This document shows positions 1-8,360 of a DNA stretch of 64,000 bases, piece after piece; position 1 is the stretch's first letter, and every line of letters starts with the position of its first letter. The DNA lies in assembly GCA_031414415.1 (NCBI GenBank), contig JANNVK010000088.1, forward strand, positions 36,741 to 100,740, given 5' to 3'. The position numbers and the translations under genes are program-made. The notes under the pieces are model-generated. The model was given only the letters and a program-made list of their open reading frames with translations. It did not search any database and was not told the origin of the DNA. Source of the stretch: JANNVK01 sp031414415 (GTDB taxonomy: Bacteria > Acidobacteriota > Blastocatellia > Pyrinomonadales > Pyrinomonadaceae).

Positions 1-318
1 CAATTGTTTTCATTTTGAAAAATTTGTAAGAGTGTCCGCCTTATTTTCGGGTGAGCTAAAACATTGAACGAACGGGAACTGAGTTTTGAAAGAAACTCTT
101 TCGCGAACGCACAATTTCAGTTTCCCAACCAACCAATATTCGGATTTTCTGACACAAAAAGATTTATCAATAAAACGGCTTGCCTGTTTTTTGTTTCTAT
201 CATCGAAAATATCCGCTAAAAAGGCTTTATCTAATCTCAAAGACCGAATCGAACATTGCGTTCAATCTTTCATTTCGATTAACTGGTTGTACGAAACAAA
301 AAAGAGTCGGTATGGGAT
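1..318. other. No supported gene; possible decayed repeat half
   Basis: No open frame here shows a recognisable family or a convincing ribosome-binding site. The only structure noticed is AAGAGTGTCCGC at 28-39. It is identical to one half (in reverse complement) of the palindrome at 58446-58463, so it may be a decayed copy of that repeat. Confidence 0.4.
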
Positions 319-1428
319 TTACCATTCACCATCCTCGACCTTAAGTTTGTCATTCTTGGGCGTTTGTTTCATTTTGTCGATCAAATCAATTGGTTTAATC
401 TCGAACAGCTTCTCTTGGGGTTTTACGTCTTTCAAATGCTCATCGTAAACTTCAAAAAATGGAATTTCATATTCCAAGTATGTGTCTATCTCGATTGGTG
501 TGCTAGGTGGTTCAACTCCCGTAATCTCTTTAAATACCCGTGAATTAACGATGTGAACAAAAAACCGACCGTAGGTATCCGCATCCCAAGTTTCCACGCC
601 ATATTTATCTTCATAGATTTTTTGTTTGATTTTCCCGCCTGCACCAATTCCCATTTCGATGGTAGGGGGGGCAGTGTAAGGAGTTCCGCCGGAAACGACA
701 GACCTCAGAGTTTGTGAGTATTCGAATAATCCTTCGAACGGTTTATATACAATGATTTGCATTCCGCCTGATTCCTCAGCCCCCGTCATCTGTGATTCAA
801 CCGAATAGCCTTCGCCCAATGGCATCGCGACAAACTGTCTAACAATGTTTGTTGAAGTTTTATATCCATCGAGCCACTGTTGCGGAGGAACAACAACGTA
901 GTCTTGCTCTTCATCAAACAAATGCTGATGCCATTCCTCTCCTGTAATTGCATTCACTTTTCCAGTAGCAACCTTAGCGACAACTGGTTGCCACCGTTTT
1001 CTGGCACGGAATTCAATAAATAGTGCTTCGCTTTGATACATAGGGATAAACACTCCACCCGTCTTTTTCCAATGCTCAGGAACCTTGTCCGCATAATCCG
1101 AAACTCGGAAAACAGGAAAGTCTCCAAGAGAAGCAGGTAAATCATATACCGACCCATCGTCAGGAATTCGGAGTGTCCGACAGAAAGCGACATCCAGATC
1201 ATCATCGCCGATCCGAACCGAGGTGTCGCGGATTTCCACTTCCAAGTTCCCCAAGTTAATTGAGTTTGAGATTACCGTCGGGGTTTCCGTATCAAAGAGA
1301 CTTGGTTGTATGTTAGAGTCGGCTCGAAAGTAGGGAAAAGAGAGCCGCGAGCCATCTTCAAGACAATAAGAAATATTTGAGTCCGAATATGATTTGTCAC
1401 ACTGCGGACAGATTCTAATCGATAGCAT
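319..1428 (-). CDS. Uncharacterised protein with N-terminal zinc-ribbon-like motif
   Basis: A 369-residue protein of unknown function. The first 25 residues hold a CPQC pair followed by a single Cys about 14 residues later, which looks like a small, possibly degenerate zinc ribbon. The rest is a globular, mostly beta-looking sequence with no family I recognise, without signal peptide or membrane segment, so it is probably cytoplasmic. The start at 1428 places the Cys pair at the extreme N-terminus, as is usual for such ribbons. It stands alone: the next gene is 590 bp away on the other strand, and the left side of the window is empty. The protein looks real from its length and composition, but no role can be assigned. 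Confidence 0.7.
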   Translation of the reverse strand: MLSIRICPQCDKSYSDSNISYCLEDGSRLSFPYFRADSNIQPSLFDTETPTVISNSINLGNLEVEIRDTSVRIGDDDLDVAFCRTLRIPDDGSVYDLPASLGDFPVFRVSDYADKVPEHWKKTGGVFIPMYQSEALFIEFRARKRWQPVVAKVATGKVNAITGEEWHQHLFDEEQDYVVVPPQQWLDGYKTSTNIVRQFVAMPLGEGYSVESQMTGAEESGGMQIIVYKPFEGLFEYSQTLRSVVSGGTPYTAPPTIEMGIGAGGKIKQKIYEDKYGVETWDADTYGRFFVHIVNSRVFKEITGVEPPSTPIEIDTYLEYEIPFFEVYDEHLKDVKPQEKLFEIKPIDLIDKMKQTPKNDKLKVEDGEW

Positions 1429-2015
1429 AGTTTTCCTACTTCCTTCGACTTAAAATTACGGCGAGTTTTATGTTACAACAATAGTGCCGATTCCAAAAAA
1501 CGGTATGCTAGAGTTTGAGTAACATCAGGTTGAAATAAATCTTCGAATACTTAAAGCAAATTTGCGAGTCCTTCGGGTATTCAGACGCGAAAATAGCCGA
1601 TCACGCAGGCGAATACGGGAGCAATCTATATACGCCTTGACGAATTTTGTTCCTTATTTCGGAATATGAAGGTTCAAGAATCGGAATTGGATTCGGATGG
1701 TGCAAAAATTGTCGAAACATACAGTAATCTTAACTGTTACTGAGTGACGGTCATTCCGATACTGTAACTAAGTTGGCATTTAGTTTGAATTGCAATGATT
1801 ATGTTAGTATTGACGATTGGTATTCTTTGCGTTTAATTATAAGGAATTTCAATATCTCAGTTATTGCTTTCAAGACGTTAAAAAAAGACGTTTTTGCGAA
1901 TTCTGTATCCTATTTGTATCTCATCAAGTTTGGAGATATTGTAAGTGCTGTGATTGCAATAGTTAAAGAATATGGTTGCTTTCTGTATCGGTAAATAGTT
2001 GAGTAAATAGAAGTT
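1429..2015. other. Long intergenic region before mnmG
   Basis: About 590 bp between divergently oriented genes, so it should hold the promoters of both. I found no convincing -35/-10 pair, tRNA or cluster of DnaA boxes. The short open frames here, including one starting at TTG 1773, have no ribosome-binding site or recognisable product. Its position before mnmG-parAB makes it one place to look for origin-related sequence, but nothing in it proves that. Confidence 0.4.
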
Positions 2016-3902
2016 ATGTTTTTTGACGAACAGTTTGATGTAATTGTAATTGGGGCTGGTCACGCAGGTTGCGAAGCAGCGTCTGCTTCCGCACGTCTCG
2101 GAGTTGAAACCGCTTTAGTGACAATTAATCTTGATCTGATAGGTCAAATGTCTTGTAATCCTGCTGTTGGAGGAATTGCAAAAGGACATTTAGTCAGAGA
2201 AATTGACGCACTTGGTGGGATAATGGGGCGAATTATTGATCGAACTGGAATTCAATTTCGTCTTCTAAATCGGTCCCGCGGTCCTGCGGTTCAAAGTCCA
2301 AGAGCACAAGCTGACAGAAGTCTTTATCGCATTGAAATGCGTCGAGTTTTAGAAGCGACACCAAATTTAAGTCTCAGACAAGGAGTTGTGGTTGATGTAA
2401 TTGTTGACAACAATAAAGTTATCGGGATTGAGATGCAAGATTCAAGAAGGTTCGGAGCAAAAGCAATAGTTGTTGCTACCGGAACTTTCCTTAATGGAAC
2501 AATTCACACGGGAAATAAAACCTTTTCGGCTGGAAGAGCTGGCGAACCTGCATCAATTGAACTGGCTCAAAGTCTAAAACGTCTTGGTTTTCCGGTTGGT
2601 CGTTTGAAAACTGGAACGCCGCCAAGGTTAGACGGTAGAACAATTGATTGGGACGCTTTTGAGGCACAACCGGCAGATGTCAATCCAGTTGCTTTTTCTT
2701 TCGCAACTGAAAAGATAGAACAAGATCAGATTCAATGTTTTATTGGATATACTGATGAAAATCTGCATAAAAAAATTAGAGAAAATCTACACCGTTCACC
2801 GCTCTACTCCGGAAAGATAAAAGGAATTGGACCGCGTTATTGTCCTTCGATTGAAGATAAGGTTGTAAAATTTGCTGATAAAAACAGACACCAACTCTTT
2901 CTTGAACCCGAAGGTCTTGATACAAACGAGGTTTATTTGAATGGTTTTTCAACTTCCTTACCATCAGACCTGCAACAAGATTTATTGAGAATGGTCAATG
3001 GGTTTGAAAATGTAAAGATTATTCGTCCTGGTTATGCAATAGAATATGATTTTGTTGATCCGAGAGAACTCAAACCAACAATGGAAACCACAAGAGTAAA
3101 TGGTTTGTTTTTTGCTGGGCAAATAAATGGAACAACCGGTTACGAAGAAGCTGCTTGCCAAGGTCTGATGGCTGGGATCAACGCGATGTGTCACGTGAAA
3201 CATCGTCAGCCTGTGATTTTGCGGCGAGATGAAGCATACATCGGTGTTTTGACAGACGATTTAATTCAGCATGGAGTTGACGAACCTTATCGAATTTTTA
3301 CATCGAGAGCCGAAGCAAGGTTAACACTTCGACACGATAATGCCGACCAAAGACTTTCACCAAAAGGACGCGAAATTGGTTTGGTTAATGATACCGACTG
3401 GGAAAGGTTTAATGTAAAAAGAGATAGGATTGCTGGGCTGAGAAATACGCTTGATAAAACTAGGTTTAAAAGATCTTCTGTTGAATATTCTTCAATATCA
3501 GCCTATCTAGGTTGTGATTTAGGTGATTCAATTACACTTTCGCAGGTTTCGATGCGACAAGGCTCATCTTCAGAACTGATTGGAAAGTTGTTGCCTGATG
3601 ATATTCGTAACAACACTAAAATTAGTGAACTTGAATCCGCATTAGCCGACTCTTTGTATCGGGGTTATATAGAAAACCAGAACAATGTTACCGAAAGAGT
3701 AAACCACCATGATAATTTAAAAGTTCCTGAAAGTTTTAGTTTCGAAGCAGTAAGTGGTCTTTCGAATGAAATGGTCGAGCGTTTGAAGCGTGCAAGTCCA
3801 CAAACCTTTTCGCAAGTAAGAAAAATTTCGGGTATAACTCCTAGTGCAGTCGCGACAGTTTTAGTTCATTTAACAGCATATAAATCACAAAAGATTAGTT
3901 AA
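2016..3902 (+). CDS. mnmG: tRNA uridine-5-carboxymethylaminomethyl modification enzyme MnmG (GidA)
   Basis: MnmG, with MnmE, installs the carboxymethylaminomethyl group on the wobble uridine of several tRNAs, using FAD, NADH and methylene-tetrahydrofolate in the cytoplasm. The 628-residue length is normal for the family. The N-terminus has the FAD dinucleotide-binding motif GAGHAG (residues 13-18), followed by the conserved MSCNPAVGG and KTGTPPR segments and a C-terminal helical domain. ATG 2016 puts the FAD motif right at the N-terminus, as expected. In many bacteria mnmG is followed by rsmG and then parA-parB; here rsmG is absent and parA starts 142 bp downstream. A parS-like site lies inside the coding sequence. 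Confidence 0.97.
   Translation: MFFDEQFDVIVIGAGHAGCEAASASARLGVETALVTINLDLIGQMSCNPAVGGIAKGHLVREIDALGGIMGRIIDRTGIQFRLLNRSRGPAVQSPRAQADRSLYRIEMRRVLEATPNLSLRQGVVVDVIVDNNKVIGIEMQDSRRFGAKAIVVATGTFLNGTIHTGNKTFSAGRAGEPASIELAQSLKRLGFPVGRLKTGTPPRLDGRTIDWDAFEAQPADVNPVAFSFATEKIEQDQIQCFIGYTDENLHKKIRENLHRSPLYSGKIKGIGPRYCPSIEDKVVKFADKNRHQLFLEPEGLDTNEVYLNGFSTSLPSDLQQDLLRMVNGFENVKIIRPGYAIEYDFVDPRELKPTMETTRVNGLFFAGQINGTTGYEEAACQGLMAGINAMCHVKHRQPVILRRDEAYIGVLTDDLIQHGVDEPYRIFTSRAEARLTLRHDNADQRLSPKGREIGLVNDTDWERFNVKRDRIAGLRNTLDKTRFKRSSVEYSSISAYLGCDLGDSITLSQVSMRQGSSSELIGKLLPDDIRNNTKISELESALADSLYRGYIENQNNVTERVNHHDNLKVPESFSFEAVSGLSNEMVERLKRASPQTFSQVRKISGITPSAVATVLVHLTAYKSQKIS
3187..3202. promoter_or_regulatory. parS-like ParB binding site inside mnmG
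   Basis: TGTGTCACGTGAAACA matches the widely conserved bacterial parS consensus TGTTTCACGTGAAACA at 15 of 16 positions, including the whole CACGTG core. It lies within mnmG, 0.85 kb upstream of parA. parS sites inside or beside the gid-par region are typical of chromosomal ParABS systems. The match is seen in the sequence; ParB binding is inferred. Confidence 0.85.
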
Positions 3903-3919
3903 CTATTTAAAATTTTAAA

Positions 3920-3935
3920 TGTGGCACGTGAAACA
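3920..3935. promoter_or_regulatory. Second parS-like site, upstream of parA
   Basis: TGTGGCACGTGAAACA matches parS TGTTTCACGTGAAACA at 14 of 16 positions. Both mismatches are in the left arm, and the core and right arm are intact. It lies 17 bp after the mnmG stop and 110 bp before parA, where it could also affect parAB expression. It is 733 bp from the first site and shares its right arm. Confidence 0.75.
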
Positions 3936-4044
3936 TTTATACCTTTGTGTGCCTTTGAAAAACAAACAAACAACACAATAACTAGAAAAAGCCTGAGATA
4001 TGTGTTATTTTCTTTATAGAATTTGAGTAAAAACTCCACAGTAT

Positions 4045-4806
4045 ATGGGAAAAATAATAGCAGTAGTAAATCAAAAAGGTGGAGTAGGGAAGACAACGAC
4101 ATCTGTTAATCTCGCTGCGAGTCTGGCAGTAGAAGAAAAAAAAGTTCTCTTGGTGGATTTTGACCCACAAGGTAACGCCTCCTCCGGTTCTGGAATTCCA
4201 AGAAGTGCAACACGAAAAACAATCTACAACGCATTAATAAATAACGAACCAATCGAAAATATTGTGCTACCAACAGAACTGCCTTTATTATTCGTTTTGC
4301 CATCCGATAAAAATCTTGCAGGCGGTGAAATAGAACTTGTTTCTGCTGAAAAAAGAGAATATTTTCTGAGCAATGTTTTAAACAAGATTAGAGACGAATA
4401 TGATTATATTATTATAGATTGTCCACCTTCGCTTGGACTTTTAACGCTAAACGGTTTAACAGCCGCTGATTCATTACTTGTTCCTATCCAGTGTGAATAT
4501 TACGCATTAGAAGGCGTGACCGAATTGTTCGACACACTTGTCAGAGTCAGGAAATCATTAAACACAAAATTAAAAATTGAAGGATTATTGCTTACGATGT
4601 ATGACGAAAGAACAAATCTTTCAGCAGCAGTAGCTAATGACCTTCGCGGTTTTTACAAAGAAAAGGTTTTAAAAACAATAATTCCGAGAAATATCCGACT
4701 TGCGGAAGCACCAAGCCATGGGAAACCGATCATTCTCTATGACATTCGTTCGCGTGGGGCTGATAGTTATTTACAACTTGCTAAGGAGATTTTGAGTCAT
4801 GAATAG
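4045..4806 (+). CDS. parA: Chromosome partitioning ATPase ParA (Soj)
   Basis: ParA is the Walker-type ATPase that, with ParB bound at parS, separates newly replicated origins along the nucleoid. The 253-residue protein begins with the deviant Walker A motif KGGVGKTT (residues 11-18), with the signature first Lys, followed by the VDFDPQGN motif and DCPPSLGLLTLNG, all hallmarks of the Soj group. There is no N-terminal DNA-binding extension, so it is the chromosomal rather than the plasmid type. parB begins 8 bp before this gene ends, a translationally coupled arrangement. The two parS-like sites nearby complete the ParABS set. Confidence 0.97.
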   Translation: MGKIIAVVNQKGGVGKTTTSVNLAASLAVEEKKVLLVDFDPQGNASSGSGIPRSATRKTIYNALINNEPIENIVLPTELPLLFVLPSDKNLAGGEIELVSAEKREYFLSNVLNKIRDEYDYIIIDCPPSLGLLTLNGLTAADSLLVPIQCEYYALEGVTELFDTLVRVRKSLNTKLKIEGLLLTMYDERTNLSAAVANDLRGFYKEKVLKTIIPRNIRLAEAPSHGKPIILYDIRSRGADSYLQLAKEILSHE

Positions 4807-5662
4807 AAAAGTTTTAGGAAGAGGGCTTAGTGCTTTAATCTCCAACGATGAAGAAAATTCAACAGAATTAGGTTTGTTTGAACTTGATATTGATCTTATT
4901 CAACCAAACCCGGAACAACCAAGAACTCGTTTTGCACCAGCAGCACTCGAAGAACTTTCTCAATCAATTCGAGAAAACGGTGTAGTTCAGCCAATTGTAG
5001 TGCGTAAAAAAGACGCAGGTTATGAGATTGTTGCCGGTGAAAGACGCTGGCGAGCATCACAAAAACTTGGTTTAAGTAAAATTCCAGCAGTTGTGAAAGA
5101 AGTTTCGGACGATAAACTTTTAGAATTAGCATTAATCGAAAACATTCAAAGGCAAGAATTAAATGCGATTGAAGAAGCCAAAGCCTACAAAAAATTAATT
5201 GAGACCATCGGTTTAACTCAAGAAATGGTTGCCCAAAGAGTTGGCAAAGAAAGAACGGTAATTACAAACCATTTACGACTTTTAAAACTACCAACAGAGA
5301 TTCAATCTTTGGTTGAAGAAGAAAAAATTTCAGCCGGACACGCCCGAGCAATTTTGTCAGCTGGTGATGAAGCCTCACAAAAACGTCTTGCAAGAACTAT
5401 TGTTGAAACTTCAATGTCAGTTCGCGAAGCCGAAAGAATGGCGAAAAAGTTTGCTCGTGGTGAAGGGAAAACATCCGAAGAACCAAAAGTAATAAAATCA
5501 CTTGATCCAAATGTAAAAGCAGCTGAAGTGAAAATGCGTCGAGATTTTGGAACCCAAGTTCGTATTTTGCCAGACGGAAAAGGAACTGGTGGAAAGATTG
5601 AAATTGAGTACTACAGTGATTCTGATTTAGATAGAATTTATAACCTTTTAATTTCTAAATAA
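4799..5662 (+). CDS. parB: Chromosome partitioning protein ParB (Spo0J)
   Basis: ParB is a CTP-dependent DNA clamp that loads at parS, spreads, and stimulates ParA. The 287-residue sequence starts with the family motif GRGLSALI (residues 7-14), which is the ParA-interacting tail. It then has the nucleotide-binding ParB/Sulfiredoxin fold with GERRWRA, the LALIENIQR segment, a helix-turn-helix around residues 140-170 that reads parS, and a C-terminal dimerisation domain after a charged linker. It overlaps parA by 8 bp, so the pair is one operon. The conserved helix-turn-helix and CACGTG-centred sites fit a canonical system. Confidence 0.97.
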   Translation: MNRKVLGRGLSALISNDEENSTELGLFELDIDLIQPNPEQPRTRFAPAALEELSQSIRENGVVQPIVVRKKDAGYEIVAGERRWRASQKLGLSKIPAVVKEVSDDKLLELALIENIQRQELNAIEEAKAYKKLIETIGLTQEMVAQRVGKERTVITNHLRLLKLPTEIQSLVEEEKISAGHARAILSAGDEASQKRLARTIVETSMSVREAERMAKKFARGEGKTSEEPKVIKSLDPNVKAAEVKMRRDFGTQVRILPDGKGTGGKIEIEYYSDSDLDRIYNLLISK

Positions 5663-5702
5663 GCTATAAGTTGCTGAGTAGTATATGTTTAGCTAATAAA
5701 AA

Positions 5703-6722
5703 ATGAGAAAAAGATTAACGGAAATGGTTTCTTGTGCTGGCTGAGTGGCAAAACTCGCACCAAGCGACCTTGCTCAAGTTTTGAGCAAACTTCCAAAACA
5801 AAACCCAGAAAATGTAATCGTCGGCTATGAAACGTCGGATGATGCAGGTGTGTTTAAAATTTCCGACGATCTCGCTCTAGTTCAAACAGTAGATTTTTTT
5901 ACACCAATCGCTGATGAACCAGAAGTTTACGGACAAATTGCTGCGATAAACGCACTAAATGATGTTTATGCAATGGGCGGAACACCGATTTCGGCTTTGT
6001 CGATTGTTTGTTATCCACAAAGAGGTGATTGGGAAGTTTTAGGCGAAATTTTACTAGGCGGACAGAAAGCTCTAAATGCAGAAAATGTCGTTGTTTTAGG
6101 CGGACATTCTGTCGATGACCAGGAGATGAAATTTGGTTATGCAATTACCGGAACTATTCATCCAGAAAAAGTAATGAAAAATTCGGGTTCAAAAGCTGGA
6201 GATGTTTTAATTTTAACAAAACCTATTGGCACCGGAGTTATCAGTACTGGAATTAAATTTGAAAAAGCGAGTGAGTTTGCCAAAAATGTGGCGTTAAAAA
6301 CAATGACAACATCGGCTCGCGAAGCGTCTAAATTAATGCAGTTAATTGGTGCAAATGGTTGCACGGACATCACAGGTTTTGGGCTACTCGGACATGCGTT
6401 TGAAATGGCGAAAGCAAGTAATGTAACTTTTAAAATAAACGCGGATTCTGTGCCGCTTTTGCCTGATGTTTTAAGTCTGATTGAACAAAAAATGTTAACT
6501 CGCGGTGACAGAAATAATCGTGTTTATGTTGGCGAAACTGTTAAGCTATTATCAAGTGTTTCGGGCGAAATGCAAAGTGCATTGTTTGATCCGCAAACAG
6601 CTGGTGGTTTGCTAATTAGTTTAGAAGAGACGAAAGCCGAGAAGTTTATTGAGCAACTTGAAGGTGCTAAGATAATTGGTAGAGTTGAAGAAAAAAGAGA
6701 ATATTTAATTGAAGTTGTGTGA
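5703..6722 (+). CDS. selD: Selenide, water dikinase SelD, selenocysteine-containing (in-frame UGA)
   Basis: SelD makes selenophosphate from selenide and ATP, the selenium donor for selenocysteine and selenouridine. The frame that avoids stop codons begins only at GTG 5745 and lacks the catalytic N-terminus. Reading upstream in the same frame gives ATG 5703 and the peptide RLTEMVSCAG, then TGA (5742-5744), then VAKLAPSDL. In SelD this is exactly where the catalytic Cys or Sec sits, before the conserved (A/C)K. So TGA is read as Sec14 in a 339-residue protein, close to the usual length. A hairpin at 5770-5788 fits a bacterial SECIS. The body carries typical SelD motifs (DDAGVF, VQTVDFFTP, FDPQTAGGLL). 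The gene follows parB by 40 bp. No selA, selB or selC was seen in the window. Use of this start is inferred but well supported. Confidence 0.93.
5770..5788 (+). promoter_or_regulatory. Bacterial SECIS-like hairpin after the selD UGA
   Basis: TTGCTCA (5770-5776) pairs perfectly with TGAGCAA (5782-5788) around the loop AGTTT. The apical loop starts 32 nt after the UGA and has a G followed by U at its second and third positions. Bacterial SECIS elements are described as hairpins just 3' of the UGA with a short apical loop carrying G near its 5' side, bound by SelB. A smaller GAGT/ACTC stem (5743-5756) sits directly at the UGA and could also contribute. Confidence 0.75.
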
Positions 6723-6768
6723 TATAAGTTCTTTATTCACAATGGTTTACTGTTAAAGAGGTAGTAAG

Positions 6769-7158
6769 TTGTATTTATTTATTTTAGAATCAATCGGAAT
6801 GCAGGAACTTATTTTAATCGGTTCAATTGCACTTATTGTGTTCGGACCGAGAAAGTTACCTCAAATGGCGAAAACTGTCGGGAAAGCGATGAATGAGTTT
6901 AAAAAAGCAACCAACGATTTTAAACAAACTTGGGAAAGAGAGGCAGAAATCAGTAACGAACCCCCAAAAAGTAATGTTGATAAAATTTTAGAAAATCCAG
7001 TTGCTATGGAAAATACATATAATCGCGAAAATTCGATTGCACCGGAAATTAAACAAATAAGTAGTGCAGATTTTGATAAAGTTAAAGAAACTGAGCAACC
7101 TAACTTAACAAATACGGCAAATACCGTAAGCACATCAAGTAAAAAAGACTGGTTTTAA
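6769..7158 (+). CDS. Sec-independent protein translocase subunit TatA/TatB
   Basis: A 129-residue component of the twin-arginine translocase, which exports folded proteins across the inner membrane. One N-terminal transmembrane helix (about residues 11-27) is followed by a FGPRKLP hinge and an amphipathic helix beginning KTVGKAMNEFKKA, then a polar low-complexity tail. The FG hinge is TatA-like, while GPRKLP and the long tail are TatB-like, so I do not decide between them. The start is TTG 6769: AAAGAGG at 6755-6761 lies 7 nt upstream. An internal ATG at 6799 would cut off residues before the helix. tatC follows 19 bp downstream, so the two form an operon. Confidence 0.9.
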   Translation: MYLFILESIGMQELILIGSIALIVFGPRKLPQMAKTVGKAMNEFKKATNDFKQTWEREAEISNEPPKSNVDKILENPVAMENTYNRENSIAPEIKQISSADFDKVKETEQPNLTNTANTVSTSSKKDWF

Positions 7159-7177
7159 GTGACTCACAATTAAAAAA

Positions 7178-8236
7178 ATGGATTCAAGCGAAGTAGAAAA
7201 TGAGTTAATAGAAGAACCTGGGAAAGCAATGGCTTTCATGGAGCATCTTGATGAGTTTAGAAAAAGACTTATTCGTTCAATAATTTTTATTACGATTGCT
7301 TTCATATTATGTTGGTCGGTTTCGAGAACTATTTATAATTTTCTTGCAATTCCTGTCCAAAGAGCAATATCTCAACAACAAAACAATTTTATAGAAATCG
7401 AAGGTTTGAATGGTGATGAAAAGATTTTAAAGCTCGACAACTTAAAGGAAAATGATGAAGGTAGATTTGTTTTTGAAACACCGACAAAACTTGGGGTTAT
7501 TTTAGTTCCGAGCGGAACTTCAGTAAAATCAAAGGTTATAAAAGATAATGAAGGAGCATTGAGACTTTACACAAATGAAGCAATTTACACGAAAGTTGCA
7601 ATTATTCCACAAGGAATAAAACTTCCGATTGATTTCAATGCAAAAATAGAAAGTTCCTCAACTGATGGCGGAAAACTTATTGTTACAACTGCAACAGAGT
7701 CATTTACTTTATTTGTAACTGTTTCACTTTATGCTGCAATTGCCTTAAGTGTGCCTTTTCTATTACTACAAATTTGGGGTTTTATTGCACCAGCACTTTA
7801 TAAACACGAAAGAAGTTATGTAACGCCATTTATTTTACTTTCAACTATATCTTTTGTTCTTGGAGCAGCTTTTGCGTATTACATTTTGTTTCCGCCAGCA
7901 GTGGCATATCTACTTTGGTTAGGAAATGATTTTAGCTTGATGCTTCGTGCTTCGGATTATTTCGATTTTATTACACTAATTATGTTGGCAATGGGAATTA
8001 TTTTCCAGATGCCGGCTGTAACTTATGTTTTATCGAGAATAGGGCTTGTTTCAGCTGATTTGCTTATTAAAAGCTGGAAGTTAGCTATTGTTGTGATTTT
8101 AATAGTAGCAGCGGTTGTTTCGCCGACTGGCGATGTTCCGAACTTGATGCTTTTTGCGGCTCCAATGATGATTCTTTATTTAGTTTCGATATTTGTGGCG
8201 TGGATATTCGGAAAAGAACGCAAAATTGTCGCCTAA
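7178..8236 (+). CDS. tatC: Sec-independent protein translocase TatC with enlarged first periplasmic loop
   Basis: TatC is the multi-spanning receptor for twin-arginine signal peptides. The conserved N-terminal FMEHLDEFRKRL motif, the first membrane helix and the five later helices (with FLLLQIWGFIAPAL, and ending VVSPTGDVPNLMLFAAPM) are all present. At 352 residues it is about 100 longer than usual. The extra residues lie between helix 1 and helix 2 (about residues 65-170), in the first periplasmic loop. That segment is polar, looks beta-rich and includes VILVPSGT. The normal loop residues preceding helix 2 (TATESFTLFV) are preserved, so this is an in-frame insertion, not a frameshift. Confidence 0.95.
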   Translation: MDSSEVENELIEEPGKAMAFMEHLDEFRKRLIRSIIFITIAFILCWSVSRTIYNFLAIPVQRAISQQQNNFIEIEGLNGDEKILKLDNLKENDEGRFVFETPTKLGVILVPSGTSVKSKVIKDNEGALRLYTNEAIYTKVAIIPQGIKLPIDFNAKIESSSTDGGKLIVTTATESFTLFVTVSLYAAIALSVPFLLLQIWGFIAPALYKHERSYVTPFILLSTISFVLGAAFAYYILFPPAVAYLLWLGNDFSLMLRASDYFDFITLIMLAMGIIFQMPAVTYVLSRIGLVSADLLIKSWKLAIVVILIVAAVVSPTGDVPNLMLFAAPMMILYLVSIFVAWIFGKERKIVA

Positions 8237-8264
8237 AGCAACCTTTTGTGTGAGTTAGTGCATC

Positions 8265-8293
8265 TTGACTAATAGGGCATTTTTGTCTAAAAA
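8265..8293 (+). promoter_or_regulatory. Possible sigma-70 promoter for the GWxTD gene
   Basis: TTGACT (8265-8270), a 17-nt spacer and TAAAAA (8288-8293). The -35 element is good and the -10 moderate. The gene's AAAGGAG ribosome-binding site lies about 60 bp further on, so a short leader would result. Confidence 0.4.
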
Positions 8294-8360
8294 TATAAAT
8301 AATTAAAAGTGTCTGAAAAAACACATAAATTTTAAGTTTTCGGAACTGTAAAGGAGTTTT

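Noticed and set aside
10..240. 76-codon minus-strand open frame at the window edge
   Set aside because: Cys/Phe/Lys-rich with no family similarity; could be chance, and no context is visible to the left.
1773..1994. 73-codon open frame starting with TTG
   Set aside because: No ribosome-binding site, no recognisable sequence and located in an AT-rich intergenic region.
6011..6019. TTATCCACA, a perfect DnaA-box sequence, in selD
   Set aside because: A single copy within a coding region (Tyr-Pro-Gln codons) and no cluster nearby; not enough to mark an origin.
5745..6722. GTG 5745 as the start of selD
   Set aside because: It would remove the catalytic Sec/Cys segment conserved in the family; the upstream frame with UGA explains the sequence better.
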